Shown piece after piece: positions 8,484 to 16,708 of a stretch of 64,000 bases of DNA. The position numbers and the translations under genes were made by a program. The notes under the pieces were generated by a model, which was given only the letters and a program-made list of their open reading frames with translations, was not told the DNA's origin and did not search any database. Position 1 is the stretch's first letter; the number at the start of each line of letters is the position of its first letter. Source of the stretch: Negativicutes bacterium (lineage in GTDB: Bacteria > Bacillota_C > Negativicutes > Sporomusales_B > JARLHX01); assembly GCA_031292035.1 (NCBI GenBank), contig JARLHX010000179.1:124001-188000 (forward strand). Reading direction: 5' to 3'.

Positions 8484-10397
8484 ATGTCCAGTTCCAGCAG
8501 CGTAACGACAAGCACCAGCGCCAGCGGCGCCACCACCATTACCGGCCTGGCTTCGGGGCTCGACACCGCAGCCATCGTCAAAAAGCTGGTCGCCGCCGAC
8601 AGCGGAACCCTGAACAAGCTCAAGCAGAACGAGCAGCTGGCTGAATGGAAGCAGACAGCCTACCAAGCGATCATCAGCAACATCCAAAGCTTTTCCGATA
8701 AATATTTTGATTTGACTTCATCGACAAGCCTGCTGCTACAGAGCAACTACCAGCAGTTTACGGCCAGCAGCGACGACTCTGCCGTCTCGGTGTCGGCCGG
8801 TAGCACCGCGACCGCAGGCTCGCACAGCGTTAGCGTGTCTCAACTGGCGACAGCGGCCACCCTGGGCAGCGACGGCAGTCTCACCAAGGGTATCGAGGGA
8901 ACCAGTGCCGCCGATTTTACCACCGCCGAAGGAGAAAGCTTCACCATCACCCTGGACGGGACTGCCAAAACGATTACTCTAGATGCTTCGGTCACTGACG
9001 CCGCCTCGCTGCAGACTGCCATCGATACCGCAGTGGGCAACGGCAAAATAACAGTAGGTACCGACGACAGCGGCTACCTGACACTCACCGCTGCCGACAG
9101 CGGCGTCCAGGAAATCAGTCTCAGCGCCCCCAGCTCAGGCACCAGTGCCCTGTCGGCGCTGGGATTTGGCTCTGACTCGGTCACATCCAACCGGATCAGC
9201 ACCTCAGATACACTGAGCACAATCGCCGGCAAAATGAGCTCGGCGTTTACCTTCAACAGCGACGGCCAGGTAGAGTTCTCTATCAATGGAACCTCATTCA
9301 CGTTTGACCAGGATACCACCCTCAGTACGATGATGAGCAAAATCAACGCCAGCGAAGCTGGAGTGACCATGGCCTATGACTCGCTTTCCGGCTCATTGTC
9401 CCTGACTGCCAACGACACCGGAGCTGGCACGACCATCACCGCCAGCGACACCGGCGGCAGCTTTATCTCGAGTGTACTCACCCAAGCGACCGCCGGGCTG
9501 GACGCCAAGGCCACCATCGACGGGGTGAGCGTGACCCGCAGTTCCAATAAAATCACTGTAAATGGCGTCTCCTACACTTTGAAGGATACCACCAGCAGCG
9601 CAGCAACCGTTACGGTGGACCAGGATACCGATACGATCTACAACAATATTGAGAGTTTTGTTAACGACTACGATACCTTGATCGACACCATCAATACCCA
9701 GCTAGCGGAAACATATGACTCGGACTATCCGCCCCTAACCGACGACCAGGAGAGTTCGATGTCCTCCACCGAAATCACTAACTGGAACGCGAAAGCCCAG
9801 ACTGGGCTGCTGGCAAATGATTCGATCCTGAGCAATTTTGTTTCCAAAATGCGCAACGCCCTGATGGATTCCGTCTCCGGGCTGTCTGACTCCCTCACCA
9901 GCATTGGAATTACCGCCAGTTCGTCCTACAGTGACAAAGGCAAGTTATCTATTGACGAAATGACTCTGAAGGCAGCCATTAGCGATGATCCATCCGCTGT
10001 GGAAAAACTTTTTGCCCAAAAATCGACCTCTGATCCCGGGACCACCGCCGTACGCACCATGACTGCCAGCCAGAGGTCGACGCGGTATAGCGAGGAGGGC
10101 ATCGCCTACCGTTTGTATGACATACTGCAGGACAACATCAGTACGATCACCGATTCCAGCGGCAACAAGGGGGCTTTACTGGAAGAGGCTGGCATAACCG
10201 GCGACTCCAGCTCCACTGACAACAATCTGACGACTGAGATCAATGCCTATCAGACCAAAATCAGCAAGGAAGAAACGCGCCTGACTACTGAGCAGAGCCG
10301 CTGGGAAAGTGAATTCAGTACTATGGAAACCTATTTGGAAGAAATGAATGCTCAGAGTGCCTATATCACATCCCTGAGCAGCTCTAGTTCGAGTTAG
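8484..10397 (+). CDS. fliD: Flagellar filament cap protein FliD
   Basis: 637 aa. FliD_N signature (TITGLASGLDTAAIVKKLVAAD, residues about 12-40) and FliD_C region (about 340-625) ending in a coiled coil (INAYQTKISKEETRLTTEQSRWESEFSTMETYLEEMNAQSAYI). The Ser/Thr/Gly-rich middle is the variable D2/D3 part. It caps the filament and inserts flagellin at the tip. Start follows AGGGAGGG. The stop is 4 bp before the start of the chaperone-like gene. Confidence 0.95.
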   Translation: MSSSSSVTTSTSASGATTITGLASGLDTAAIVKKLVAADSGTLNKLKQNEQLAEWKQTAYQAIISNIQSFSDKYFDLTSSTSLLLQSNYQQFTASSDDSAVSVSAGSTATAGSHSVSVSQLATAATLGSDGSLTKGIEGTSAADFTTAEGESFTITLDGTAKTITLDASVTDAASLQTAIDTAVGNGKITVGTDDSGYLTLTAADSGVQEISLSAPSSGTSALSALGFGSDSVTSNRISTSDTLSTIAGKMSSAFTFNSDGQVEFSINGTSFTFDQDTTLSTMMSKINASEAGVTMAYDSLSGSLSLTANDTGAGTTITASDTGGSFISSVLTQATAGLDAKATIDGVSVTRSSNKITVNGVSYTLKDTTSSAATVTVDQDTDTIYNNIESFVNDYDTLIDTINTQLAETYDSDYPPLTDDQESSMSSTEITNWNAKAQTGLLANDSILSNFVSKMRNALMDSVSGLSDSLTSIGITASSSYSDKGKLSIDEMTLKAAISDDPSAVEKLFAQKSTSDPGTTAVRTMTASQRSTRYSEEGIAYRLYDILQDNISTITDSSGNKGALLEEAGITGDSSSTDNNLTTEINAYQTKISKEETRLTTEQSRWESEFSTMETYLEEMNAQSAYITSLSSSSSS

Positions 10398-10401
10398 CGC
10401 C

Positions 10402-10824
10402 ATGAAACAGCAGGAAGTGTGTGATCTCCTTACAAAGAAACTGGAACTGCTCACAAAGATCACGGCCAACACCGCCACCCATCTGCGTTTTGTCCGCCGG
10501 CATGAAATGGTCGGCCTCAAACGGGTACTGCGGGAGAGGGGGCTATTGCTGCGCGAACTGGCTGCCATCGACCAGCAAAACGGGGCATGGCATTACGACA
10601 ATTGGAAAGACTGCCGGCCAGTCAGTGAGCTTGTTTCCGCTGTCGCAGCCCGGCTGCGGGAAGTGGTAGACGGCGACGCCGTGGTGCGGCAGGCGGCGAT
10701 GGAAGAAAAAAACCTCATTGCCGCCCGGCTGCACAGCATCAAAATGAGCAAAAACCTGCAAACCCGCTATGTGGCAACATGGCACCCGGCCAGCCGGACA
10801 AGCCGGTTTAACCGCCAGGGCTGA
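10402..10824 (+). CDS. Probable flagellar export chaperone (FliT/FlgN type)
   Basis: 140-aa helical protein directly after fliD, where fliS/fliT-type chaperones usually lie. The pattern LTKKLELLTKITANTATHLRFVRRHEMVGLKRVLRERGLLLREL resembles FlgN/FliT helices, with a basic C-terminus. It probably keeps FliD or the FlgK/FlgL proteins export-competent in the cytoplasm. The sequence is too divergent to choose a symbol. It is the last gene of the operon before a strong terminator. Confidence 0.65.
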   Translation: MKQQEVCDLLTKKLELLTKITANTATHLRFVRRHEMVGLKRVLRERGLLLRELAAIDQQNGAWHYDNWKDCRPVSELVSAVAARLREVVDGDAVVRQAAMEEKNLIAARLHSIKMSKNLQTRYVATWHPASRTSRFNRQG

Positions 10825-10870
10825 AGGATCGGCCCTGACGATTGCACAACAAATTCAGCCAATTAAAAGC

Positions 10871-10906
10871 AAGACACCCACCGATTCTAGGTGAGTGTCT
10901 TTTTTG
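10871..10906 (+). terminator. Terminator of the flagellar operon
   Basis: AGACACCCACC pairs with GGTGAGTGTCT, followed by TTTTTT. The same stem sequence is found in the terminator at 12078-12109. Confidence 0.9.
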
Positions 10907-10950
10907 TCATATATAGCGAAGTGGCTAAGATTTAAACCCGGCCAATATCC

Positions 10951-11787
10951 TCAATTGGCCACCAATCCCAGTGAAACCAGGAACTCCGTCACATAAGGCT
11001 CCCATACCGCTATAGCGCTGCTTCGATAAAAGAATGAATGGCCGAGATCTGACGCTAAACCGATCATACGGGCGTTCCCGCCCGCCTTTGTGAAAGCCTG
11101 AAACATCCCGTCAGCTAAATAGGGCGGAAAGTAATTATCGACAGGAGTGAATAGCCACAGTGTCGGCACCTTGGCCGTCCTGCCGAAGGTGCTGAAGGCG
11201 TCAAACAGCTCCCTATCGCCATCAAGATTTCCTAGGTTTTTGCGATAACCTCCCGCAAAATCTATGACGCCAACTAGTCCGTTGAGCTGTTGGGATGCTG
11301 CCGCAATCGACACCAGGCCGCCAACAGACTGTCCGACAAGCAATAGCCTTCGTGGGTCAACATTTTTCTGTCTTGTCATATAGGCGACGACGGCCTTTAA
11401 GTCAGCAACTCCCGCGAGACCGCTTTTGTAGGGATTATACGGCGACTGGTATTCGGCATCTTCCCCACCGGACTTTCCATAAGCCCGCCTGACAGGAACG
11501 ACAACCGCAAAGCCCCGTTCGACAAACCACTGAGCCTGCTTCTCAAATACTCCTGGCGAAACCGTCTTGCGTTCGGCTTCGGTACCAGCCCGTCCATGGC
11601 TTAAGATAGCCAGAGGATGCGGTCCGGCGTCTTCCGGATAGTAGATATTAGCTTCCAGCGAGACTTTATCACTAAATGGAATCCAGGTATATTGCGGAAC
11701 CACGGGACCAGCGAATGCGACAGTTTGACCGCATATACCGACTAACAAAAACATCGTCAGAAGTAGATAAAATTTAAAATCCCTCAA
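10951..11787 (-). CDS. Secreted alpha/beta hydrolase (dienelactone hydrolase type)
   Basis: An N-terminal signal peptide (about residues 1-28, FYLLLTMFLLVGICGQTVAFAG) precedes an alpha/beta-hydrolase domain with the early HGRAG oxyanion segment, nucleophile elbow GQSVGG, and a late Asp (PVDNYFP) and His (LGHSFF) that can complete a Ser-Asp-His triad. It probably hydrolyses an ester or lactone outside the cytoplasmic membrane; the substrate is unknown. I favour the TTG start at 11787 because GAGGTG is well spaced to it; a GTG at 11796 lies in the ribosome site. Confidence 0.8.
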   Translation of the reverse strand: MRDFKFYLLLTMFLLVGICGQTVAFAGPVVPQYTWIPFSDKVSLEANIYYPEDAGPHPLAILSHGRAGTEAERKTVSPGVFEKQAQWFVERGFAVVVPVRRAYGKSGGEDAEYQSPYNPYKSGLAGVADLKAVVAYMTRQKNVDPRRLLLVGQSVGGLVSIAAASQQLNGLVGVIDFAGGYRKNLGNLDGDRELFDAFSTFGRTAKVPTLWLFTPVDNYFPPYLADGMFQAFTKAGGNARMIGLASDLGHSFFYRSSAIAVWEPYVTEFLVSLGLVAN

Positions 11788-11796
11788 CGTTAGCAC

Positions 11797-12077
11797 CTCG
11801 TTCCGAATAGGTCTGAGATTTTGTTACTCCTCTCTCAAACCATATTTTATTTATATTTGAGGATCATAAGAGGATTTCCTCCTACCGACTAAAATAAGAA
11901 AGCTCTTGAAAAAGACATCCTCTCGGCTGTCTTCTTCCGCTGTCCAATCGTCACCCCGGACCGTTCACCTATCAGTTTGCAGCTGGATTCCAGGTTTTAT
12001 TGAACCCTTATTTACCACAAGAAACGAAGGGTATTTGCAAGCAATATAGGACAATACAAGGGTCACTAAACAATAAA
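11797..12077. other. Intergenic, no gene seen
   Basis: No ORF or clear structured element is visible between the hydrolase and the terminator that originally followed the tRNA-Ser gene. Confidence 0.5.
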
Positions 12078-12109
12078 AAGACACCCACCTCTTTTGAGGT
12101 GAGTGTCTT
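12078..12109. terminator. Probable original tRNA-Ser terminator, now outside the element
   Basis: AGACACCCACCTC pairs with GAGGTGAGTGTCT. It lies just beyond the left copy of the tRNA 3' segment, where the tRNA-Ser terminator would lie before integration. Confidence 0.75.
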
Positions 12110-12118
12110 GCTGCTTTT

Positions 12119-12180
12119 GTATGGCGGAGTGGCCGGGATTTGAACCCGGGCCAGCCTTACGACTGCTAACGGTTTAGCAA
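12119..12180 (-). repeat. Left attachment site (tRNA-Ser 3' fragment)
   Basis: Identical to 30561-30622. It stops after the anticodon loop and continues into unrelated sequence, so it is not a functional tRNA. Confidence 0.93.
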
Positions 12181-12308
12181 TGCCTCCTTCCGCATTTGTG
12201 GCTATGAGTGAAACCTATAAACGGGCGATTTCTAAAGGGTTGCCGCCCTAGTGGTATCGGATGCATTTGCAACTGGCGAGTAAAATTTGGCATCTTTTTG
12301 CGAACGTT

Positions 12309-12328
12309 TTTCATCAATTTTTCATCAA
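12309..12328. promoter_or_regulatory. Candidate left integrase arm site
   Basis: Two tandem TTTCATCAA-type units separated by T-rich sequence. The 18-bp core TCATCAATTTTTCATCAA recurs near the right end at 30489-30506, in the same orientation. Confidence 0.5.
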
Positions 12329-12384
12329 TGAAATCCAGGCGCTCTACCAATTATATTCTAGTCAGAGTATACCGTCGATGGTAC

Positions 12385-12870
12385 TCAATGCTTCATTATA
12401 ACCAGAAAATAAGCAAGCGCTATAAAACCGAGTGGACAAATAGTAACTATATATACTGGATAAGAGGTAATTTGCATCAATAACTCTTTGTTATCCAACA
12501 AGACGAGCGAATAGATACTGATCGAAACTAACAATAATGCCACAAATAGAAAAGAATTACAAAATAAATCTGTAAGTCTTCCTAACCTCCCTGAATCAAA
12601 ACCACCCATGAATAACCTAATGAGACTTAATAGGCCAAATATAATCATTCCTACCCCAATCGCATAATTAGCTTTTAAGAGTAATTTAAATGTCGGTTTA
12701 ACTACTGGCACTACCCAAGATATATACTCTTTAGGAACGACCGCATCTCGCAAAGTTATAAAATCGGTTGGCTCCACATAATGTAAATATCCAAGGGGAA
12801 ACGCTAATATCGCAATGGCACTACACATAGCAAATGGCCTTAACTTTTTAAAATTGTTTATACCAATCAT
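12385..12870 (-). CDS. Hypothetical membrane protein, element cargo
   Basis: 161 aa with about four hydrophobic helices (AMCSAIAILAFPLGYL, YAIGVGMIIFGLLSLIRLFM, NSFLFVALLLVSISIYSLVLL, YPVYIVTICPLGFIALAYFLVIM). I do not recognise the family. The start follows TTAGGAGGTTAC. It lies between the integrase and the left attachment site, a usual place for cargo. AT content is higher than in the flanking chromosome. Confidence 0.7.
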   Translation of the reverse strand: MIGINNFKKLRPFAMCSAIAILAFPLGYLHYVEPTDFITLRDAVVPKEYISWVVPVVKPTFKLLLKANYAIGVGMIIFGLLSLIRLFMGGFDSGRLGRLTDLFCNSFLFVALLLVSISIYSLVLLDNKELLMQITSYPVYIVTICPLGFIALAYFLVIMKH

Positions 12871-12997
12871 TTTTGTAACCTCCTAAATACGGCTAATATT
12901 TCAATATGTCCGTCGTGCAACGGCTAGTACAGAAAGTCTCCTTTCTTCATCCTTCTCGCATAAAAAAGGTGCCTATCACTAGCACCTTTTTATCTGG

Positions 12998-14179
12998 CTA
13001 TTTTTTCTTTGCCTTGGGCTTAACTTTAAATATCTCTTCCACCTTATCAGCAATCTCCCGGTCGACCTTTTTCAAGGACCTACTATAAATATCAAGTGTG
13101 GTAGATACGCGGGAATGCCCCAGCCTGTCCGCCACGTTCCTGATTGGCGATCCTTGAGCAATCATATACGTAGCGGCCAAGTGTCGCAGTCCATGGAATG
13201 GCATGTGCGGTAACTTCTTGCGTCTCAGAAAACGCGGAAACCAGTCTGACATTATTTTAGGCAGCATCGGTTTCCCCTCCCAAGTTGTGAATAGCCTTGG
13301 TGAGCCGCACCATTTTTCCCCCAACATCAATCTTTCTATATTTTGTTTTGCCTTATGTTGTCGCAGAATTTCTGAAACAGTTTGAGGAATAACAATCGTT
13401 CTTTTTGATGATTTTGTCTTTGGCGGCTTAGTATAAATGCCTATCCCAGGCAGATATGCCGAGACTCGTCGTACATGAAGCAGCTCATTGTCAAACTCAA
13501 TGTCCTGCCACTCCAGACCAAAAATTTCTCCCTGGCGGAGACCAGTTGCCAAAGCTAACATCACGATGGTACGATACTTTAACGGTTCATCCGCCAATGC
13601 TTTGAGCATCGCCTGCGTTAAGTCCTCGTCATATACTGGAATTTCACCCTCCGGCACTCGCGGTGGTTTTACTCTCTTGGTGGGATTATCATCAATAATC
13701 TGCCACTCTACTGCATCGGAAAGAATTGCCGAAATGACCCGATGGTGATGAAGTATAGTTCGGGGGGATAGTCTGCTTTTTCGTCCCTTGATAGTGGGCT
13801 CCTCTTCACTTAGTTTGCGGTAGAACTCCATAAGATGAGCTGGCTGAATTTCACAAATACGCATTCCCCCAAAAACTGGTAATACTCTAGATTCCAGTAT
13901 CGTCTTGTAACGATGAACTGTCTTCGGAGCTAATTCTTTTTCGGCATAATCCCTAAACCATCTTTTCGTAAAATCCTCAAAGGTCAGATTATCCGTTGAA
14001 AGGAAATATCCCTTCTCGACTTCTAATACAAATTTTACCAATGACACCCTTGCTTCTTGCTCGGTTCCACGAAAGGCCTCTATTATATTGTTAGGCTTTC
14101 CTTCTTTATCGAATCCATAGGACTTTACGAAGCGCCAAACATCCTTCCCTCTTTTTTGCATTGACCCTAAACTAGCCAT
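12998..14179 (-). CDS. Tyrosine recombinase (phage-type integrase)
   Basis: 393 aa. N-terminal AP2-like arm-binding domain (about 1-55), SAM-like core-binding domain (about 60-160), and C-terminal catalytic domain with the Arg of ATGLRQGE, the HGLRH box and the nucleophilic Tyr in TTLDIYSR. It should catalyse integration into and excision from tRNA-Ser. The start is the ATG at 14179 after GGAGGTCC; a GTG six bases upstream is also open. The start overlaps the end of the excisionase gene by 8 bp, so the two are translated together. Confidence 0.95.
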   Translation of the reverse strand: MASLGSMQKRGKDVWRFVKSYGFDKEGKPNNIIEAFRGTEQEARVSLVKFVLEVEKGYFLSTDNLTFEDFTKRWFRDYAEKELAPKTVHRYKTILESRVLPVFGGMRICEIQPAHLMEFYRKLSEEEPTIKGRKSRLSPRTILHHHRVISAILSDAVEWQIIDDNPTKRVKPPRVPEGEIPVYDEDLTQAMLKALADEPLKYRTIVMLALATGLRQGEIFGLEWQDIEFDNELLHVRRVSAYLPGIGIYTKPPKTKSSKRTIVIPQTVSEILRQHKAKQNIERLMLGEKWCGSPRLFTTWEGKPMLPKIMSDWFPRFLRRKKLPHMPFHGLRHLAATYMIAQGSPIRNVADRLGHSRVSTTLDIYSRSLKKVDREIADKVEEIFKVKPKAKKK

Positions 14180-14375
14180 TGTCACGGACCTCCTTTATTG
14201 CCTTCTCATTGTCTGTCAGCCAAGTATCGAGAGAGTCTTCACGGAAAAAGACTCGACCTCCGATTCGGATATGGGGAATTTTTCTTTGTTTTGCTAACGC
14301 CAGGAGCTTCCAATAGCTGATGTTACCGCTGAAATATTCAGTAGCGGCTTGTTGCGCTGTCATCACTTTGTTCAT
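14172..14375 (-). CDS. Excisionase / MerR-like helix-turn-helix DNA-binding protein
   Basis: 67 aa with the excisionase signature VMTAQQAATEYFSGNISYWKLLALAKQRKIPHIRIGGRVFFREDSLDTWL. It should bind near the attachment site and direct the integrase towards excision. Start follows TAGGAGGACGTAAC. It is the first gene of the xis-int operon, about 220 nt downstream of a strong promoter with a structured leader. Confidence 0.9.
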   Translation of the reverse strand: MNKVMTAQQAATEYFSGNISYWKLLALAKQRKIPHIRIGGRVFFREDSLDTWLTDNEKAIKEVRDNG

Positions 14376-14598
14376 GTTACGTCCTCCTAAATGTTGTGTA
14401 TTTTGGGTGTTATCGTCATATCTCTTATAACAACTACAAAATTGATATTCCAAAGATCCCCTACCTTCCGTTTGCCAAATAAAAAAGACACGGTCACAAG
14501 CGTCAATAAGCTCCTAATAGAGCTTACAACAGCTTGTCCGCGCCTCTGAACCCACGTATAGGCAGAAGATAATGGGACTCGCAAAATATATTGCCTTT
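14376..14598 (-). ncRNA. Structured leader of the xis-int operon
   Basis: The leader starts with a block (from 14573 downwards) homologous to the leader of the divergent gene: a perfect 13-base match ATTATCTTCTGCC, then ATACG and GTTCAGA. It then forms nested stems (AAGCTC with GAGCTT, ACAAGC with GCTTGT) and ends in GTGTCTTTTTT, a terminator-like T-run about 100 nt before xis. This suggests attenuation of excision genes. Confidence 0.55.
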
Positions 14599-14605
14599 TG
14601 CCATA

Positions 14606-14634
14606 AGATTATCTTAATGCAACACTATTGTCAA
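14606..14634 (-). promoter_or_regulatory. Promoter of xis-int with overlapping palindrome
   Basis: TTGACA (-35, 14629-14634) and TAATCT (-10, 14606-14611) with a 17-bp spacer, minus strand. The palindrome TAAGAT-T-ATCTTA (14604-14616) overlaps the -10 box and is a candidate operator. Confidence 0.75.
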
Positions 14635-14726
14635 TAATTATATTGCATATTTCCCTTTAATTGATATACTTTATTTGTAGTAATAATTTTTGCCACTATC
14701 TCCAAGTCCTTATTTACCCGCTCAGC

Positions 14727-14755
14727 TTGACTTTTTTCCCATTTTATGGTATAAT
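14727..14755 (+). promoter_or_regulatory. Promoter of the integrase-like gene
   Basis: TTGACT (14727-14732) and TATAAT (14750-14755) with a 17-bp spacer, near the sigma-A consensus and divergent from the xis promoter. Confidence 0.8.
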
Positions 14756-14761
14756 ATGTTA

Positions 14762-14888
14762 ACAATTTATTTTTGGCGATTATCTTCTGCCATACGGTTC
14801 AGAAGCGCGCACGCTGGCTTGTCATGATGATCAATGCTCATGACTCGTTTAGTGGTGTCGCGCATTTTTATTTTAGGAGGAAATCAGG
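14762..14888 (+). ncRNA. Structured leader of the integrase-like gene
   Basis: From 14779 it repeats the block found in the xis leader (ATTATCTTCTGCC, ATACG, GTTCAGA, GCGCG). It contains a GTCATGA/TCATGAC hairpin (14821-14844) and an outer GCGCG/CGCGC pairing followed by ATTTTTATTTT, so it can form a terminator just before the ribosome site. Confidence 0.55.
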
Positions 14889-15428
14889 ATGAAACAAAAT
14901 CAATTAGCACCCGGAGATAGACGCAATTATGGACGTGCAGAAACCCGACGTATCCAGAATAGTGATCGCTGGGTCGCGCAACTTCCCCTTCGTATACACT
15001 CCAGATTCGGAAAACAGCTTATAAAAGTGTATGCCGACTCCCACGACCAACTTTATGAAAGATTAGCCTCAATGCGACAGGACATTGAAAACAGCATCAT
15101 ACCGGTTAATGATCTTTATAAATTTGGGGACTGGCTCGACATTTGGCTGGACAAATATGTAGAGCCAGGTAAATCAGACAGCAAATATAAAACATACAAA
15201 AGTATTATAGAAAATCACATGAAGCCTAAGGCTGGTGGAACTACTATGCGATATTTTACGGCCGGGTCTATCACCGGAATTTTAACGAGGGCTCGTCGCA
15301 AGGGACTATCCGAAACAACCCTACAGATACTATGGTCAATATGTAAACGTAGCCTTCGAGACGCGTATGCGGCTGGCGTCACCATGCAGAATGTGGCAAC
15401 GTTCATAGAAAAAAAACGCAAACCTTGA
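14889..15428 (+). CDS. Integrase-like protein without catalytic domain
   Basis: 179 aa. The N-terminus (about 20-75) looks like an integrase arm-binding domain and the middle (about 80-165, FGDWLDIWLDKYVEPGKSDSKYKTYKSIIENHMKPK) like a SAM-like core-binding domain. The protein stops where the catalytic domain would start; no R-H-R-Y residues exist, and I see no continuation in any frame downstream. The clean domain boundary, good ribosome site (TTAGGAGGAAATCAGG) and strong promoter suggest it is made. It could modulate integration by occupying DNA sites, or be a degraded integrase. Confidence 0.7.
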   Translation: MKQNQLAPGDRRNYGRAETRRIQNSDRWVAQLPLRIHSRFGKQLIKVYADSHDQLYERLASMRQDIENSIIPVNDLYKFGDWLDIWLDKYVEPGKSDSKYKTYKSIIENHMKPKAGGTTMRYFTAGSITGILTRARRKGLSETTLQILWSICKRSLRDAYAAGVTMQNVATFIEKKRKP

Positions 15429-15596
15429 TTCATCGAAGGATACACATTTCGAGGCAGCTTCCAACATTAAAAATATCAAAACCTGCAAAGCAGATAGCAA
15501 GAGCGGTTACAGGCAAGTTACAGATTTTTATCACAACCCGTTACCGTTTCCGTCCCATAAAATGGATCGAAAGTCGTATCGTAACGGAGTAACACG

Positions 15597-15773
15597 TTTT
15601 TCAAAACGAGAGCCACCTCTACGTATATTTATTTTTTATTTTATTCTATTTAATTACCATTATTTAACAATATATATATATATTATTCTTAAAGACCTCA
15701 TATAATTAATATATTAATAAAAACATAACAGTGATAAATATTACGTATAGGGTGTGTCTCTATTTTCAAAAAT
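15597..15773. other. AT-rich centre of the inverted repeat
   Basis: About 175 bp, largely A and T, with a TA-repeat run near 15671-15685. It could be a DNA-unwinding element. Confidence 0.5.
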
Positions 15774-15801
15774 TGCGTTACTGCGTTACAAAAGGCATTT
15801 A

Positions 15802-15825
15802 GGCCCAATAAATGGGCCTTTTTTA
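15802..15825 (+). terminator. Terminator-like hairpin inside the right arm
   Basis: AGGCCCA-ATAAA-TGGGCCT followed by TTTT. It is also part of the origin-like right arm. Confidence 0.5.
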
Positions 15826-16035
15826 GTAACACGCTATCTGTAACTTCTGCAACCTGCTTGTAACCGCATATTTATCATAAGAAATTTCCCTGAGTCAATT
15901 TAATAGCGACCAATAGTTAATCATGCTGTACGGTTCCCCTCCGCTGAAATTGAAATTATCGATACACACCGTCCGACGAAAGCCCCCTCCTTCATCGCAG
16001 GTCTCCCGACATAAACAAGCACTACCGACAATAAC

Positions 16036-16068
16036 AAAACCCGCTGGTTTTTGACACCGGCGGGCTAT
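16036..16068 (-). terminator. Terminator of the XRE repressor gene
   Basis: On the minus strand AGCCCGCCGGT pairs with ACCAGCGGGTT, followed by TTTGTT. Confidence 0.75.
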
Positions 16069-16105
16069 CTTTATTAATTACCCTATAGCACCCCAATTGC
16101 ACTGC

Positions 16106-16453
16106 CTATCTATTCTTCGGTGCAATCTTCGTTATCAAATCCAGCAGGCTTTTTACATTCACAGCGCTGAAACCTCTTTTTTGGGCGCTACCCATGACCT
16201 CCAGCCATTCAGCATCTTCTCCAGTTACCGCTTGCGCATCTTTGGGCACGGCACCACGTCCCACCAGCCAGTCGAGTGTAACTTCAAAACGATCGGCAAT
16301 ATTACATAGCGCCGAAAGATCGGGTTCCCTACGGTTAATTTCCCATGATGCAAAAGTGGAGCGATCTACATCAAGTAGTTGGGCCATCTCATCCTGGGTA
16401 ATATTCTTTTTATTACGCAGCTGCTTAATCCTATCGCCGCATTTAACTTCCAT
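16106..16453 (-). CDS. XRE-family repressor (CI-like)
   Basis: 115 aa. N-terminal helix-turn-helix (about 5-62, IKQLRNKKNITQDEMAQLLDVDRSTFASWEINRREPDLSALCNIADRFEVTLDWLVGRG) and a short helical C-terminal part, probably for dimerisation. There is no peptidase domain, so self-cleavage after DNA damage is unlikely. It starts after AGGAGTGTGACAG and faces away from plus-strand cargo genes, with two operator-like sites between, the usual place for autoregulation and for control of the element. Confidence 0.88.
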   Translation of the reverse strand: MEVKCGDRIKQLRNKKNITQDEMAQLLDVDRSTFASWEINRREPDLSALCNIADRFEVTLDWLVGRGAVPKDAQAVTGEDAEWLEVMGSAQKRGFSAVNVKSLLDLITKIAPKNR

Positions 16454-16506
16454 CTGTCACACTCCTACTTCCAAGATAAGCCGTCCACCGCCACAATTCA
16501 ATTAAT

Positions 16507-16521
16507 GTGTCGATAAGACTC
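16507..16521. promoter_or_regulatory. Candidate operator 1 of the XRE repressor
   Basis: GTGTC-GATAA-GACTC, a near match to operator 2, centred 62 bp from it. Confidence 0.5.
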
Positions 16522-16568
16522 CAGAGGAGCAGGACATGGCAACAAATTACAGAACATTGGACATTATT

Positions 16569-16583
16569 GTGTCAATACGACAC
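16569..16583. promoter_or_regulatory. Candidate operator 2 of the XRE repressor
   Basis: Perfect inverted repeat GTGTC-AATAC-GACAC upstream of the repressor gene. Confidence 0.55.
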
Positions 16584-16708
16584 TGAAACTCGTGCCATTT
16601 GTGGCCGAACCGCAACAATACACTACCGTTCGTTATAAGCAAAGTAGGCAGCGAAGAATCAAGCCCGCCTGCATATTTTCAAAAAAACAAAATCAAGGAG
16701 GCATCGAT

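Larger units (their letters stand above)
15503..15867. repeat. Mirror-symmetric GTTAC/GTAAC inverted repeat, origin-like
   Basis: Two arms (15503-15596 and 15774-15867), imperfect inverted repeats, flank a very AT-rich centre. GTTAC or GTAAC occurs at 15506, 15517, 15540, 15581, 15589 and 15777, 15785, 15826, 15840, 15860; four of five pairs are exactly symmetric about position 15685. Each arm also has a small CCA/TGG-type inverted repeat between its sites. Short repeats flanking an AT-rich block is the known layout of staphylococcal pathogenicity-island origins. Replication function is inferred. Confidence 0.7.

Noticed and set aside
10871..12109. Identical stems in the terminators at 10871 and 12078 as a mobile repeat
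   Set aside because: Only the hairpin arms match; loops and flanks differ, so convergent terminator sequence is more likely.
12330..12350. Sequence like a tRNA D-arm (TTGGTAGAGCGCC on the minus strand)
   Set aside because: No acceptor or T arm is present; could be chance or a tiny fragment.
14387..14584. 65-aa minus-strand frame over the xis leader
   Set aside because: It lies across the promoter-proximal structured leader and has no ribosome site.
15980..16010. Apparent similarity to 25826-25850 (CCCCCTCCTTCATC)
   Set aside because: Only about 14 bases match; flanks differ.
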